Positions 44,077-53,707 are shown, counted from the stretch's first letter. The stretch is DNA of 64,000 nucleotides from Anaerolineae bacterium (GCA_022071955.1 JAJVIM010000007.1:1-64000); one strand, 5' to 3'. The notes: generated from the letters alone by a model not told the origin. Numbers and translations: made by a program.

Positions 44077-45550
44077 CCATATAGATGAGCACCTTGAAGC
44101 TTATCTTGACAGACAATTATCACCAGCCGTTCAGTTGCAGGTAGAGCGGCACCTTAACCATTGTTCTGCCTGCGCCCAGCAGTTGGCCGAAGCCGAACGC
44201 CTGCAGCGAGAGCTGCGCCCGGTATTGCAGGCGGCCTTGGGGCAGCCAGCCCTGCCGCCCCACCTGCGAGCCGCCGTAAAATTGGCGCTGGAACAGCAGC
44301 AAACACCGCGCCGCCTGGCGATAGGCTGGGGTATTACCGGCCGGCTACTCAACGCCGCCGGCACGGTGGCTGTGGTGGCGCTGCTGGCCGTTGGGGCGTA
44401 CACGGTCATTCGTGGCCAGATTCCGGGCGTACCGGCAACCTACACCTCGCAAATTACGCTGCGGTCGATAGCGGGCGGCAGCGATGAAACGCCCACCCCG
44501 GCCGCCACCCCTACCCCGGCCGTTGAAAACACCACCGCCGCCGCCCGCAAATCCACCGGCGATACGCTGCCACTGCTGGTTCCGGCCACCGGGACAGCGG
44601 CGCTCTCTACCCCGTTGGTCGCCCAGTCAAAAAAATCGCCCGGCATACCGGCTCAACCGGCAACGTCAACCGCAGAAGCAGCCGAACTCCCCGGCGGAAC
44701 CATCGCTTTTGCCCTGTTTGACAACAACATGTACCAGATTCACCTCATCAACCCCGATGGCACCCATCCGCGGCTGTACCCCATCAACGGTGTTTCCGAG
44801 CCGGCGCTGCATCCGGCCCAAAATGATGTCCCCCTGGCTTACCGTTCATGGAACGACCCCGACGGCCCGCGCACGCTGGTGAGCAGCGATATTACCGGCC
44901 AAAGCCCGGCCTCGATTACTCATTTTTGGGAAGATGCCCAGCCCGATTGGTCGCCGGTTGAAAACCGGCTGATTTTCGCTTCGCAGCGGGAAAGTGACCG
45001 GAAGTGGCGGTTGTACAGCGTATGGGGCGATGCTTCAATTGAGGTGAACTTGCGCCGAGAGGGGCGATCGCCAACATTTGCCCCGGATGGCCTGCGCTTT
45101 GCCTTTGAAGCCTGCAACGAAACCGGCAATCGGTGCGGGTTGTGGGTGGACAACCTGAACAACAGCGAATTTGACGCCCAGCCCGTGCTTGAGGATAAAA
45201 CTCTAAAATCGCCGGATTGGTCGCCAACGGGCGAAACCATTGCCTACATGGCCAACCCCAATGATAACTGGGATTTGTATCTGGTTGACAGTGACGGCCA
45301 AAACCTGCGCCGGCTCACCGATGATCCGGCCATTGATGGCCTGCCGGCGTGGTCGCCGGATGGGGAGTGGCTGGCCTTTGTGTCTGATCGCGGCGGAATG
45401 TGGGGAATTTGGATCATCAATGTGGCCAGCGGCCAGTTATTCCAAACCGTGGCCTTTGAATACGGAGCGTTAACGCCGGCAGAACGGCTGCCCTACAACC
45501 AGCACGGCCCGCGCTACTGGTGGGACGAGCAAATCAGTTGGGGCAACTGA
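44066..45550 (+). CDS. Zinc anti-sigma factor fused to a PD40 beta-propeller
   Basis: 495 residues. The N-terminal zinc anti-sigma domain carries the H-x3-C-x2-C motif in RHLNHCSACAQQLAEAERLQ. One membrane helix (~95-115, AAGTVAVVALLAVGAYTVI) is followed by a Thr/Pro/Ala linker and then a PD40/TolB-like beta-propeller (~220-480): PDWSPVENRLIFASQRES, PTFAPDGLRFAFEA, PDWSPTGETIAYMA, PAWSPDGEWLAFVSDRGG. The sigma-binding part is inside and the propeller outside, suggesting that an extracellular ligand or proteolysis controls sigma release. The start overlaps the sigma gene by 11 nt. Confidence 0.9.
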   Translation: MRTNHIDEHLEAYLDRQLSPAVQLQVERHLNHCSACAQQLAEAERLQRELRPVLQAALGQPALPPHLRAAVKLALEQQQTPRRLAIGWGITGRLLNAAGTVAVVALLAVGAYTVIRGQIPGVPATYTSQITLRSIAGGSDETPTPAATPTPAVENTTAAARKSTGDTLPLLVPATGTAALSTPLVAQSKKSPGIPAQPATSTAEAAELPGGTIAFALFDNNMYQIHLINPDGTHPRLYPINGVSEPALHPAQNDVPLAYRSWNDPDGPRTLVSSDITGQSPASITHFWEDAQPDWSPVENRLIFASQRESDRKWRLYSVWGDASIEVNLRREGRSPTFAPDGLRFAFEACNETGNRCGLWVDNLNNSEFDAQPVLEDKTLKSPDWSPTGETIAYMANPNDNWDLYLVDSDGQNLRRLTDDPAIDGLPAWSPDGEWLAFVSDRGGMWGIWIINVASGQLFQTVAFEYGALTPAERLPYNQHGPRYWWDEQISWGN

Positions 45551-46024
45551 TCACTGGTACACCGAAATAAGGTTGTGGTGCCAGCGCCGTAAATCCAGCA
45601 GGTGTTCGCTGTAGTGCTCCAACGTTTCCTGAATAATGGTACGATAAACCACCTCGTGGCCCAGCCGCTCCGGCGGAAATTCCCGGATGGCGGTCAGCAG
45701 GCTCTGATGCGCTCTTTCGGCATCATATTTAACCTCAACCCAACTCCAATTAATGCGTTCCTGATAAATCTCGGTGTTCAGCGCATCAACGGCCGGTTCG
45801 GCCAGCAGCGGAGCATCAGAATCTCGCGAGGCCTCTAACAAAGAAGCGCAGCGCCATTCCCAGGCGGCAATGTGAGCCACCACATCCTTTACCGACCAAC
45901 CGTTGGTCAGGTCCGGGTCGCTGAGCCGGGCCGGCGGCACGTTGCGGTAAATCCGGCTCAGTTCGGCGTATTTCTGCTCAATACTGGCAATGAGGGCCTC
46001 GACTTCAACGATAGTGGAGCTCAT
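45551..46024 (-). CDS. DinB/ClbS-DfsB-type four-helix protein
   Basis: 157 residues: SSTIVEVEALIASIEQKYAE, LTNGWSVKDVVAHIAAWEWR, LEHYSEHLLDLRRWHH. The WSVKDVVAHIAAWE motif and overall helical pattern match the DUF1706/ClbS-DfsB group within the DinB superfamily. Some members of this group hydrolyse toxic cyclopropane-containing compounds, but most are uncharacterised. It ends directly against the anti-sigma gene in convergent orientation, with no space for a terminator. Confidence 0.7.
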   Translation of the reverse strand: MSSTIVEVEALIASIEQKYAELSRIYRNVPPARLSDPDLTNGWSVKDVVAHIAAWEWRCASLLEASRDSDAPLLAEPAVDALNTEIYQERINWSWVEVKYDAERAHQSLLTAIREFPPERLGHEVVYRTIIQETLEHYSEHLLDLRRWHHNLISVYQ

Positions 46025-46124
46025 TGTTCATCATCCTCTTTGATGACTAAAACGATATTTCGCTGGTATTGTTCCCAAATTTGGCGGATTGTCAATTTTT
46101 ATTTTGTGCCAGGTTGCACAAAAA

Positions 46125-46157
46125 AACGCGGGAGCGACCAACCGGTCACCCCCGCGT
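46125..46157. terminator. Terminator downstream of mrp
   Basis: AACGCGGG and CCCGCGTT arms enclose a 17-nt loop containing its own ACCGGT palindrome. A-run and T-run flanks suit either strand. On the minus strand it follows the mrp stop by about 20 bp. Confidence 0.75.
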
Positions 46158-46178
46158 TTTTGCGGTAAAAATTCACGT

Positions 46179-47273
46179 TCAGTTGATAATCGATAACGCC
46201 GGATCGGCCTTGAAATCACCCTGGCCGCTCATGATATTTTGCAGGCTCACCGCCGCGGCCACTTTGCGGGCAATATCGCGGATGGCTTTGGCAGCCGGGG
46301 TATCCGGCTGGCTAACAACAATGGGCGTGCCTTCGTCGCCGCCAATGCGCACGGCCGGTTCCAGCGGCACTTCACCCAAAAAGTCTACCTCTACTTCTTT
46401 GGCCATTTGCTGGCCGCCGCCGTGGCCAAAAATATCGTACCGTTTGCCGGTATCGGGGGCCACAAAGTAGCTCATATTTTCAATTACGCCAAACACCGGC
46501 ACATTGAGCTGTTTGAACATCGACACCCCGCGCACCACGTCATCGAGCGCGACTTGCTGCGGCGTGGTAACAATCACCGCCCCGGTCAGGCCAATGCTCT
46601 GCGACAGGCTCAGGCTGGCGTCGCCGGTGCCGGGCGGCAGGTCGATGATCAAATAATCCAGCCCGCCCCACTCCACATCCTCCAAAAACTGGCGAATGGC
46701 GTTGTGGATCATCGGCCCGCGCCAGATAACCGCCTGGCCGCGTTCAATTAAAAAACCCATGCTCATCAATTTAACGCCGTAGGCTTCAAGCGGCTGAATT
46801 TTGTTGTTGAGGCCCTTGGGTTTGCCGTCAACCCCCATCATCATCGGGATATTTGGCCCGTACACATCCACGTCGAGCAGACCCACTTTGGCCCCGTCGA
46901 GCGCCAGGCTGATGGCCAGGTTGGTGGCGGTGGTGCTTTTGCCCACGCCGCCTTTGCCGGAGGCCACGGCGATGGCGTTGCGCACGCCAATGTTCATCCG
47001 GCCCATCAGCCGCGAGTCGGCGGGCACGCGCGAGTCAAAATTGATGGCCACCTGTTCCACGCCGGGAATGGCTTTGACCGCGTTCACGGCATCGGCTTCC
47101 ATTACGTTTTTCAACGGGCAGGCCGGGGTAGTTAAAATAATGGTAAAGGAGACGCGACCGCCATCGATTTTGAGGTTTTCAATCATTTTGAGGGTGATCA
47201 GGTCTTTGTGCAGTTCTGGCTCAATCACATGGCTCAAGGCTTCTGTGACTTGCGCCTGGGTAACAGTTGGCAT
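46179..47273 (-). CDS. mrp: Mrp/ApbC iron-sulfur cluster carrier ATPase, N-terminal MIP18 domain
   Basis: 364 residues. A DUF59/MIP18 domain (~1-85, [31 protein letters not shown]) is followed by a deviant Walker A ATPase: [54 protein letters not shown]. These proteins transfer Fe-S clusters to target apoproteins. The usual CxxC that holds the bridging cluster is absent: the region reads [19 protein letters not shown], where E. coli-type proteins have C-x-x-C. Some cyanobacterial relatives also lack it, as I recall. It lies beside sufR and the suf operon, consistent with a role in that pathway. Confidence 0.9.
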   Translation of the reverse strand: MPTVTQAQVTEALSHVIEPELHKDLITLKMIENLKIDGGRVSFTIILTTPACPLKNVMEADAVNAVKAIPGVEQVAINFDSRVPADSRLMGRMNIGVRNAIAVASGKGGVGKSTTATNLAISLALDGAKVGLLDVDVYGPNIPMMMGVDGKPKGLNNKIQPLEAYGVKLMSMGFLIERGQAVIWRGPMIHNAIRQFLEDVEWGGLDYLIIDLPPGTGDASLSLSQSIGLTGAVIVTTPQQVALDDVVRGVSMFKQLNVPVFGVIENMSYFVAPDTGKRYDIFGHGGGQQMAKEVEVDFLGEVPLEPAVRIGGDEGTPIVVSQPDTPAAKAIRDIARKVAAAVSLQNIMSGQGDFKADPALSIIN

Positions 47274-47339
47274 AACAAGCTCCTTTAGAAATAGGATTTA
47301 GGGGTCAGGAGTAGGGAGTTAGGGAAGGAGATTACTGAC

Positions 47340-47550
47340 CCAGTTCTTAAAAAAAATTGCGGATTGCGAACGACGAACACTTGCGCACTGCGCACAGTGC
47401 AGGTGTGACAAATGACGTTTTACGATTTTGGATTTACAATTTACGAATTGCGACTTTGCGACCCTGCGAACGACGAATGACGTATCACGCAACACGAACT
47501 CATAACTTAAAACTTAAAACTCAAAACTCAAAACTTAAAACTCACCCAAC
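47340..47550. repeat. Degenerate heptanucleotide repeat tract between mrp and sufR
   Basis: The core 47505-47544 is (ACTTAAA/ACTCAAA)5.7 with exact 7-bp period. Upstream sequence to about 47340 continues in degenerate 7-bp steps (GAACGAC GAATGAC GTATCAC GCAACAC). No gene fits in this stretch. Confidence 0.8.
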
Positions 47551-47626
47551 CCACCCAACTCTCTTCATTCCTCTCTCCTGTCAACACTGGTGTACTGTAG
47601 CCCCAAACTGAAATTTGGCAAATTTA

Positions 47627-47655
47627 AAAAACCGAAGGGTCATCCTTCGGTTTTT
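47627..47655. terminator. Terminator after sufR
   Basis: AAAAACCGAAGG (47627-47638) and CCTTCGGTTTTT (47644-47655) form a perfect 12-bp stem with a short loop, directly beyond the sufR stop at 47660. Confidence 0.88.
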
Positions 47656-47659
47656 GGGG

Positions 47660-48322
47660 TTAGCCGGCTTTGACCGACACGTGATAAACGCAGGCGCCGT
47701 CGCCGCGGGCCAGGTGGCTTTTTCGCTCAATCCGGGCATCGAGCAGGTCTTCCAGCAAAATCTGGTCGTAATTGCAGGCCGAGCCGCAGCCTTCGGCCAC
47801 GTGGATAATGGGGCAGTTGGCTTCGCGCAGGGTAAAGCTGCCGTCGCTGTTGGGTTCCCAGGTAGACATGTAGCCATCGGCCTCGCGCAGTTCGGTGAGC
47901 TGGATAAGCCGTTCTGGCAGGGTATTGCCGTTAACGTGCCGCCGGTAAAGGCCAATCATGTGCTCGGAGCGCATCCGAAAAATTGCGTCAACCGCTTCCA
48001 CCCCGTACAATTCGGTGATGGTTTCCAGCACGTTGGCGGCCAGTTCCTCGTAGCGGCGCGGAAAATAGCTGGATGCCGCCGGCCCCAGGCTGTAAACAAA
48101 ACTGGGGCGGCCCATGCCGCGCTGAACCTCGTCGTAGGTGACCAATTCGTCGCTTTCCAGTTTGGTTAAATGACGGCGCACCGCCACCGAACTGATGCCC
48201 AACAGTTCAGACAGCTCGTCGGCGGTGAGTTGGCTCTTTTCCTTTAAAAGCTTCAAAATCCGACGGCGAGTCGTCGGCATTTGTTTGTAAAGCAAATTCC
48301 CATTTTTTCGTTGGTCGGCCAT
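47660..48322 (-). CDS. sufR: SufR-type iron-sulfur transcriptional regulator
   Basis: 220 residues. An N-terminal DeoR/ArsR-like winged helix (TRRRILKLLKEKSQLTADEL, LLGISSVAVRRHLTKLESDE) is followed by GMGRPSFVYSLGPAASSYFP and a C-terminal cysteine cluster: C170 and C183 (C-x12-C, NCPIIHVAEGCGSAC) and C211 in GDGACVYHV, with an extra C179. This pattern matches cyanobacterial SufR, which binds a 4Fe-4S cluster and represses the suf operon when clusters are abundant. The gene is divergent from sufCBD, as expected. It has a strong terminator and probably shares regulation with the intergenic promoter. Confidence 0.9.
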   Translation of the reverse strand: MADQRKNGNLLYKQMPTTRRRILKLLKEKSQLTADELSELLGISSVAVRRHLTKLESDELVTYDEVQRGMGRPSFVYSLGPAASSYFPRRYEELAANVLETITELYGVEAVDAIFRMRSEHMIGLYRRHVNGNTLPERLIQLTELREADGYMSTWEPNSDGSFTLREANCPIIHVAEGCGSACNYDQILLEDLLDARIERKSHLARGDGACVYHVSVKAG

Positions 48323-48421
48323 ATACTTTCTCTCTCGTCACAGGCTGGTTACTGCAATTTCTCCACAGTGACAGATTATAGCATGCGTTTTAGAACTTTG
48401 CAATATTTAATAACAAAATAG

Positions 48422-48450
48422 TTGACAAAGTACAGCCGCCATGTTACAAT
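48422..48450 (+). promoter_or_regulatory. suf operon promoter
   Basis: TTGACA (48422-48427), a 17-bp spacer and TACAAT (48445-48450), in the sufR-sufC gap. ACTTTG (48395-48400) and CAAAGT, which overlaps the -35 region, form an inverted repeat that might be part of a SufR site (tentative). Confidence 0.85.
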
Positions 48451-48516
48451 ACCGGCGACTTAGAGATCATTCATTTTGCCAGAATTCGAAAACCTTAAAG
48501 GAGTAAAGATAGTACC

Positions 48517-49302
48517 ATGACCTCGTCTTTATTAATCAAGGATCTGCGTGTTAGCGTAGAAGATAAACTCATTCTCAAGGGTCTCAACCTTGAGGTTAAA
48601 CTGGGCGAAATCCACGCCATTATGGGGCCGAACGGCTCCGGTAAAAGTACAATGGCCTACTCGCTGGCCGGCCACCCCAAATACGAAGTTGAAGGCGGCG
48701 AAGTGTGGCTGGATGGCGAAAACCTGCTGGAAATGACCCCCGATGAGCGCGCTCGCGCCGGCCTGTTTTTGGCGTTTCAATACCCCACCGCCATTCCCGG
48801 CATCAGCATGGCCAACTTTTTACGCACCTCGGTGAACGCCGTTAAAGGCGAAACCAACGGCGAAGGCAAAAAAGGTATTCCCATCACCGAATTCCGCAAA
48901 CTGCTGACCGAAAAAATGGAACTGCTCAAAATGGACAAGAGCTTTGCCCGCCGCTACCTGAACGAAGGCTTCTCTGGCGGTGAAAAGAAACGCGCCGAAA
49001 TTTTGCAGATGGCCCTGCTGGAACCCAAATTCGCCATTTTGGACGAAACCGACTCCGGGCTTGACATCGACGCGCTGCGGGTGGTGTCTGAGGGCGTAAA
49101 CAACCTCACCGGCCCCAACCGCTCGTTCATTATTATCACCCACTACCAGCGCATTCTGGATTACATTAAGCCGGACTTTGTCCACATTATGTACGATGGC
49201 CGCATTGTTGAAAGCGGCGGCCCGGAACTGGCTACCCGGCTGGAAGCCGAAGGGTACGACCAACTGGTCAAAGCGCAGGAAGCGCAAAAAGTGGCGGCGT
49301 AG
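48517..49302 (+). CDS. sufC: Fe-S assembly ATPase SufC
   Basis: 261 residues. ABC ATPase motifs: Walker [10 protein letters not shown], signature [12 protein letters not shown], Walker B plus catalytic Glu [19 protein letters not shown], switch His ITHYQRIL. SufC energises the SufBCD scaffold that builds 4Fe-4S clusters under oxidative or iron-limited conditions. It is first of the operon, followed by sufB after 33 bp. AAAGGAG lies upstream at a longer than usual distance (about 13 nt), which may lower translation. Confidence 0.97.
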   Translation: MTSSLLIKDLRVSVEDKLILKGLNLEVKLGEIHAIMGPNGSGKSTMAYSLAGHPKYEVEGGEVWLDGENLLEMTPDERARAGLFLAFQYPTAIPGISMANFLRTSVNAVKGETNGEGKKGIPITEFRKLLTEKMELLKMDKSFARRYLNEGFSGGEKKRAEILQMALLEPKFAILDETDSGLDIDALRVVSEGVNNLTGPNRSFIIITHYQRILDYIKPDFVHIMYDGRIVESGGPELATRLEAEGYDQLVKAQEAQKVAA

Positions 49303-49335
49303 GGATAACCCCCTGCTCGTTGAAAGGAGAAAACA

Positions 49336-50748
49336 ATGGCACAAACATTTGATGTTAACCTTGATGATTATAAATACGGCTTTAGTGTGCCGGAAAACTA
49401 CGCTTTTAAGGCCGAAAAAGGGCTTAACGAGCGCATTGTCCGCCAAATTTCTGAAATGAAAAACGAGCCGGGCTGGATGACCGATTTCCGGCTGCGCGGC
49501 TACAAGCATTTTCTGGAACGGCCCATGCCCCAGTGGGGCGGGCGCGGTATGCTCAACGAAATTGATTTTGACGACATTTACTACTACATCAAACCCACCG
49601 GCTCCGACCGTGCGTTTGAAAGCTGGGATGACGTGCCCGAGGACATCAAAAACACCTTTGACCGGCTGGGCATCCCCGAAGCCGAGCAAAAGTTTTTGGC
49701 CGGCGTTGGCGCGCAGTACGAAAGCGAAGTTATCTACCACAGCATTATCGAAGACCTGGAGAAAAAGGGCGTCCTCTTCCTTGATATGGACGCCGGCCTG
49801 CGCGAACACCCGGACATTGTTAAAGAATACTTTGCCACGGTCATCCCCCCGGAAGACAACAAATTCGCCGCACTGAACACGGCCGTCTGGTCGGGCGGCA
49901 GCTTTATTTACGTGCCGCCGGGGGTCCACATCGACCTGCCGCTGCAAGCCTACTTCCGCATCAACGCCCAAAATATGGGCCAGTTTGAGCGCACGCTCAT
50001 CATTGTGGACGAAGGCGCATACGTCCACTACGTTGAAGGCTGCACCGCGCCCACCTATTCCACCAACAGCCTGCACAGCGCCGTGGTCGAGATCATTGTT
50101 AAAGAAAAAGGGCGCTGCCGCTACTCCACCATCCAAAACTGGAGCCACAATGTTTACAATTTGGTCACCAAACGCGCCCAGGCGTTCAAAAACGCCACAA
50201 TGGAATGGGTCGATGGCAACCTCGGCTCCAAGCTGACCATGAAATACCCGGCGGTCTGGTTAATGGAACCGGGCGCGCACGGCGAAGTGCTATCGATTGC
50301 CTTTGCCGGCAAAGGCCAGTTGCAGGACGCCGGTGGAAAAATTGTGCACGCCGCGCCCAACACCAGCTCGGTGATTACCAGCAAATCGATCAGCAAAAGC
50401 GGCGGGCGCAGCACCTATCGCGGGCTAATTAAAGTAGCGCCCAACGCCTACAACGCCAAAAGCAACGTAGTCTGCGACGCGCTCATTCTGGACGAGGAGT
50501 CAAAATCTGACACCTTCCCGTACATTGAAATTGAAAACAACGACGTGTCCATTGGGCACGAAGCCAGCGTTTCCAAAGTGTCTGAAGAGCAGCTCTTTTA
50601 CCTGATGAGCCGCGGCATTTCCGAGGATCAGGCCGCCAATATGATCGTTTCCGGGTTTATCGAACCGATTGTTAAAGAGCTGCCGATGGAATATGCGCTG
50701 GAAATGAACCGCCTCATCGAAATGGAAATGGAGGGTTCTGTAGGCTGA
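49336..50748 (+). CDS. sufB: Fe-S scaffold protein SufB
   Basis: 470 residues, starting [20 protein letters not shown]. SufB-specific features include [74 protein letters not shown] and the C-terminal [20 protein letters not shown]. Cys in VEGCTAP is the likely persulfide acceptor region. AAAGGAG lies 8 nt before the ATG. The stop overlaps sufD by one base (TGATG), so the two subunits are made in a coupled ratio. Confidence 0.97.
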   Translation: MAQTFDVNLDDYKYGFSVPENYAFKAEKGLNERIVRQISEMKNEPGWMTDFRLRGYKHFLERPMPQWGGRGMLNEIDFDDIYYYIKPTGSDRAFESWDDVPEDIKNTFDRLGIPEAEQKFLAGVGAQYESEVIYHSIIEDLEKKGVLFLDMDAGLREHPDIVKEYFATVIPPEDNKFAALNTAVWSGGSFIYVPPGVHIDLPLQAYFRINAQNMGQFERTLIIVDEGAYVHYVEGCTAPTYSTNSLHSAVVEIIVKEKGRCRYSTIQNWSHNVYNLVTKRAQAFKNATMEWVDGNLGSKLTMKYPAVWLMEPGAHGEVLSIAFAGKGQLQDAGGKIVHAAPNTSSVITSKSISKSGGRSTYRGLIKVAPNAYNAKSNVVCDALILDEESKSDTFPYIEIENNDVSIGHEASVSKVSEEQLFYLMSRGISEDQAANMIVSGFIEPIVKELPMEYALEMNRLIEMEMEGSVG

Positions 50749-52118
50749 TGGCTCAACTCACTCAAACTCAAACTTCTCAGGATGCCCTGCTCAACGCGGG
50801 CGTCTTCACCAAAACCGATGTCGAAACCCTGTCCGCCGGCCTCAACGAGCCGGAGTGGCTGGCCGAAAAACGGCGCGTGGCCTGGACCGTGTTTGAAGAA
50901 ACGCCCCTGCCCACCACCGCCGACGAGGATTGGCGGCGCACCAGCATCAAACGCGTTAAATGGCGCGAGATGAAACTGGCCGGCACACCGAGTGTGGCCC
51001 CGGTTTCAAACCTGGCCGATTTGCCCGCCGATGTGCGCGACGCCATCGAAGCGGAGCGCGACGCCGCCGGACGGCTGGTCATCGCTAACGGCCAAATTCT
51101 GTACCGCGAACTTGACCCGGCGCTGGCCGAGCAGGGCGTCATCTTTACCGACCTGTCCACCGCCGTGCGCGAACACCCGGAGCTGGTGCAAAAATATCTG
51201 GGCAGCGAAGCCGTGCCGCCCTCAAACAGCAAATTTGCCGCGCTCAACAGCGCTCTGTGGCAGGCCGGCGCGTTTCTGTACCTGCCCAAAAAAGTGCAGG
51301 TCGATCAGCACCTGCCCTTTCAAACGGCCCTCATTTTGGATGGCCAGGGCAGCGTAATGCTGCCGCGCACGCTCATCATCGCCGACAACTCTTCCGAAGC
51401 CACGTACATTGAGGAATCGATCTCGCACGGTGGGCACGGCATCGCCATGAATGCCGGCGTGGTTGAAATTTACGCCGAGCGGAACAGCTACCTGCGCTAC
51501 GTGGATGTGCAGAATCTGGGCGAAGACGTGTATAACTTCAACGTCAAACGCTCGGTGGGCCAGGCCGACAGCAACGTAATTTGGGAAACCGGCCAGCTTG
51601 GCGGCCGGCTGACCAAAACCTATTTTGACAGCCTGCTGGTGGGCAACGGCTCTAACATGGAATTTAACGGCGTTTATTTTATGCAGGGCAAACAGCACCT
51701 GGATATCGACAGCCTGATCCAGCACATTGGCGTGGCTACCGGCGGCGACCTGCTGCTGCACGGCGCGCTCAAAGATCACGGCCGCAGCGTGTTTACCGGC
51801 CTCATTAAAATTGAGCCAACCGGCCAGCAGACCAACTCGTACCTGAAAAACGAGAACATGATGCTGGACAAAACCGCCCGCGCCGACTCGATCCCCAGTT
51901 TGGAAATTGAGGCCAACGATGTCCGCGCCTCGCACGGGGCCACCATCAGCAAAATTGAAGAAGAGTACGTATTTTACCTGCAAAGCCGCGGCATTCCGCG
52001 CAACACCGCCGTGCGGATGGTGGTAGAGGGCTTCTTCTACAAAGTGTTTGACCGCATGTACAACGAACGCGTCCGCGACAAGCTGTACAAAGCAGTTTCG
52101 GCCAAAATTGGGGATTAG
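50748..52118 (+). CDS. sufD: Fe-S scaffold protein SufD
   Basis: 456 residues. The beta-helix core typical of SufB/SufD is clear: FLYLPKKVQVDQHLPFQTAL, NSYLRYVDVQNLGEDVYNFN, SYLKNENMMLDKTARADSIP, ASHGATISKIEEEYVFYLQS and RGIPRNTAVRMVVEGFFYKV. It carries no VEGCTAP motif, which separates it from SufB. With SufB2C or SufBC2D it forms the cluster scaffold. Its ATG overlaps the sufB stop. After it a 336-bp gap filled with palindromic repeats separates the sulfur-transfer part of the locus. Confidence 0.95.
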   Translation: MAQLTQTQTSQDALLNAGVFTKTDVETLSAGLNEPEWLAEKRRVAWTVFEETPLPTTADEDWRRTSIKRVKWREMKLAGTPSVAPVSNLADLPADVRDAIEAERDAAGRLVIANGQILYRELDPALAEQGVIFTDLSTAVREHPELVQKYLGSEAVPPSNSKFAALNSALWQAGAFLYLPKKVQVDQHLPFQTALILDGQGSVMLPRTLIIADNSSEATYIEESISHGGHGIAMNAGVVEIYAERNSYLRYVDVQNLGEDVYNFNVKRSVGQADSNVIWETGQLGGRLTKTYFDSLLVGNGSNMEFNGVYFMQGKQHLDIDSLIQHIGVATGGDLLLHGALKDHGRSVFTGLIKIEPTGQQTNSYLKNENMMLDKTARADSIPSLEIEANDVRASHGATISKIEEEYVFYLQSRGIPRNTAVRMVVEGFFYKVFDRMYNERVRDKLYKAVSAKIGD

Positions 52119-52239
52119 TCACTCCGCGGTGACTCCCAAAAGAGCAGAGCGTGTTGCGTGTTGCGTGAACCGTTAAACGGAATACACGCAGCCCGTAGCA
52201 CGCTTTTTTACCTAGAGGGCGTGTTGATATTTCAGGTTA

Positions 52240-52331
52240 TGTCACTCTGAGCGATAGCGAAGAGTCTCCTATTTGGGGCATAAGTCAGCCCAAATGAGAG
52301 ATTCTTCGTCGCTACACTCCTCAGAATGACC
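52240..52331. repeat. Palindromic intergenic repeat (GTCACTCTGAGCGATAGCGA type)
   Basis: The left end GTCACTCTGAGCGATAGCGA is the inverted partner of the right end (TTCTTCGTCGCTACACTCCTCAGAATGAC). It shares ends with 37768-37868. It lies in the sufD-sulfurtransferase gap, which also has GTGTTGC heptamers near 52150. Confidence 0.75.
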
Positions 52332-52364
52332 CCAACTACGCAGGTTCTATCAATTAATAACGTG

Positions 52365-52429
52365 GACAGGATTAACAGGATTTACGAGCTGAAAGCAAGC
52401 AAAAATCTGGCCGATCCTGTAATCCTGTC
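52365..52429. repeat. GACAGGATTAACAGGATT inverted repeat
   Basis: GACAGGATTAACAGGATTT (52365-52383) and GATCCTGTAATCCTGTC (52413-52429) are inverted copies with a ~30-nt loop, 25 bp before the sulfurtransferase start. The 8-bp unit AGGATTAAC repeats inside each arm. Confidence 0.75.
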
Positions 52430-52454
52430 AAAATAAAAAAAAGGAGGCACAACG

Positions 52455-53297
52455 ATGACCAATTATGCTCATCCCGAAGCGCTGGTCAGTACCGAGTGGG
52501 TGGCGGCTCACCTGTCTGATCCCGGCGTGCGGCTGGTAGAAAGCAATGAAGATGTGCTGCTGTACAGTACCGGCCACGTTCCCGGCGCGGTTCACATCGA
52601 CTGGGTGCGTGATTTGAATGACCCGCTGGTGCGCGATTATCTGGATGGCCGGCACTTTGCTCAACTGCTGGAAAAGCACGGCATTGGCCCCAACACTACC
52701 GTGGTTTTCTACGGCGATAAAAACAACTGGTGGGCCTGCTACGCTTTTTGGGTGTTTCAGCTTTTTGGCCACAGTAACGCCAAAGTGATGAACGGCGGGC
52801 GGGCCAAATGGGTGGCCGAAGGCCGCGAGCTGACCAAAGATGTGCCAAACTACCCGCGAGCCAGCTACCCCGCCCCGGTGCGCACCGACTACAAAATCCG
52901 GGCATTCCGCGATCAGGTGCTGGCCCACATTAAAGAGGGCGGCGCGCTGGTTGATGTGCGTTCGCCGGGCGAGTACAGCGGCGAACTGCTGCACATGCCG
53001 GATTACCCGCAGGAGGGCGCGGTGCGCGGCGGGCACATCCCCGGCGCGGCCAACATTCCGTGGGCCAAAGCGGCCAACGCCGACGGTACTTTTAAAAGCG
53101 TCGATGAACTGACCGCGCTCTACTCCGAGCAGGGCATCACCCCGGATAAAAACGTGGTGGCCTACTGCCGCATCGGCGAGCGAAGCAGCCACACCTGGTT
53201 TGTGCTCACCTACCTGCTGGGCTACCCCAACGTGCGCAACTACGACGGCAGTTGGACCGAATGGGGCAACTCCGTGGGCGTGCCGATTGAAAAGTAA
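52455..53297 (+). CDS. Two-domain thiosulfate/mercaptopyruvate sulfurtransferase
   Basis: 280 residues. Two rhodanese domains: the N-terminal inactive one ([40 protein letters not shown]) and the C-terminal active one ([28 protein letters not shown]) with catalytic Cys in [18 protein letters not shown]. It moves sulfane sulfur from thiosulfate or mercaptopyruvate to an acceptor. The CRIGERS loop is of the TST type. AAGGAGG lies 10 nt before the ATG, and the next gene starts directly after its stop, so they are almost certainly co-translated. Confidence 0.92.
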   Translation: MTNYAHPEALVSTEWVAAHLSDPGVRLVESNEDVLLYSTGHVPGAVHIDWVRDLNDPLVRDYLDGRHFAQLLEKHGIGPNTTVVFYGDKNNWWACYAFWVFQLFGHSNAKVMNGGRAKWVAEGRELTKDVPNYPRASYPAPVRTDYKIRAFRDQVLAHIKEGGALVDVRSPGEYSGELLHMPDYPQEGAVRGGHIPGAANIPWAKAANADGTFKSVDELTALYSEQGITPDKNVVAYCRIGERSSHTWFVLTYLLGYPNVRNYDGSWTEWGNSVGVPIEK

Positions 53298-53696
53298 ATG
53301 GACCGACAAAGTTACGCCGACCAACTGCTGGAACACTACGAATCGCCGCGCCATTACGGGCCGCTGGCCGGAGCCGATATTGTGGCCCGGGGCGAAAACC
53401 CCGGCTGCGGCGATGTGATCACCGTTTACCTTAAGGTTGGCGCCGAAGACACGGCCGCGCAGGTTCAGTTTGAAGGCGAAGGCTGTACCATCAGCCTGGC
53501 TTCGGCATCGGTGGTGATGGAGCTGGTGCAAGGCAAACCCCTTGCCCAAATCCAGGCCATCGACTATAATGGCCTGATTGATAAACTGGGTAAAGACGTG
53601 GTGCTCACCCGTGTAAACTGCGCCACGCTGGGCTTGAAAACGCTCAAAGACGCCATCCGGCAGTATTACGCGCGGCAAGTTCAAACATCCCGGTAA
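53298..53696 (+). CDS. IscU/SufU-like scaffold protein (first of two)
   Basis: 132 residues. The three cluster-ligand cysteines occur in GENPGCGDVITVYLK, EGEGCTISLASASVV and RVNCATLGLKTLKDAIRQYY, in the IscU/SufU/NifU-N order. The NCATLGLK segment resembles NifU-type rather than Bacillus SufU. It directly follows the sulfurtransferase (zero spacing) and precedes sufS by 11 bp. It probably accepts sulfur from SufS or the sulfurtransferase. A second SufU-type gene lies just after sufS, so the locus has two small scaffolds. Confidence 0.88.
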   Translation: MDRQSYADQLLEHYESPRHYGPLAGADIVARGENPGCGDVITVYLKVGAEDTAAQVQFEGEGCTISLASASVVMELVQGKPLAQIQAIDYNGLIDKLGKDVVLTRVNCATLGLKTLKDAIRQYYARQVQTSR

Positions 53697-53707
53697 ATGG
53701 AGTCAAT

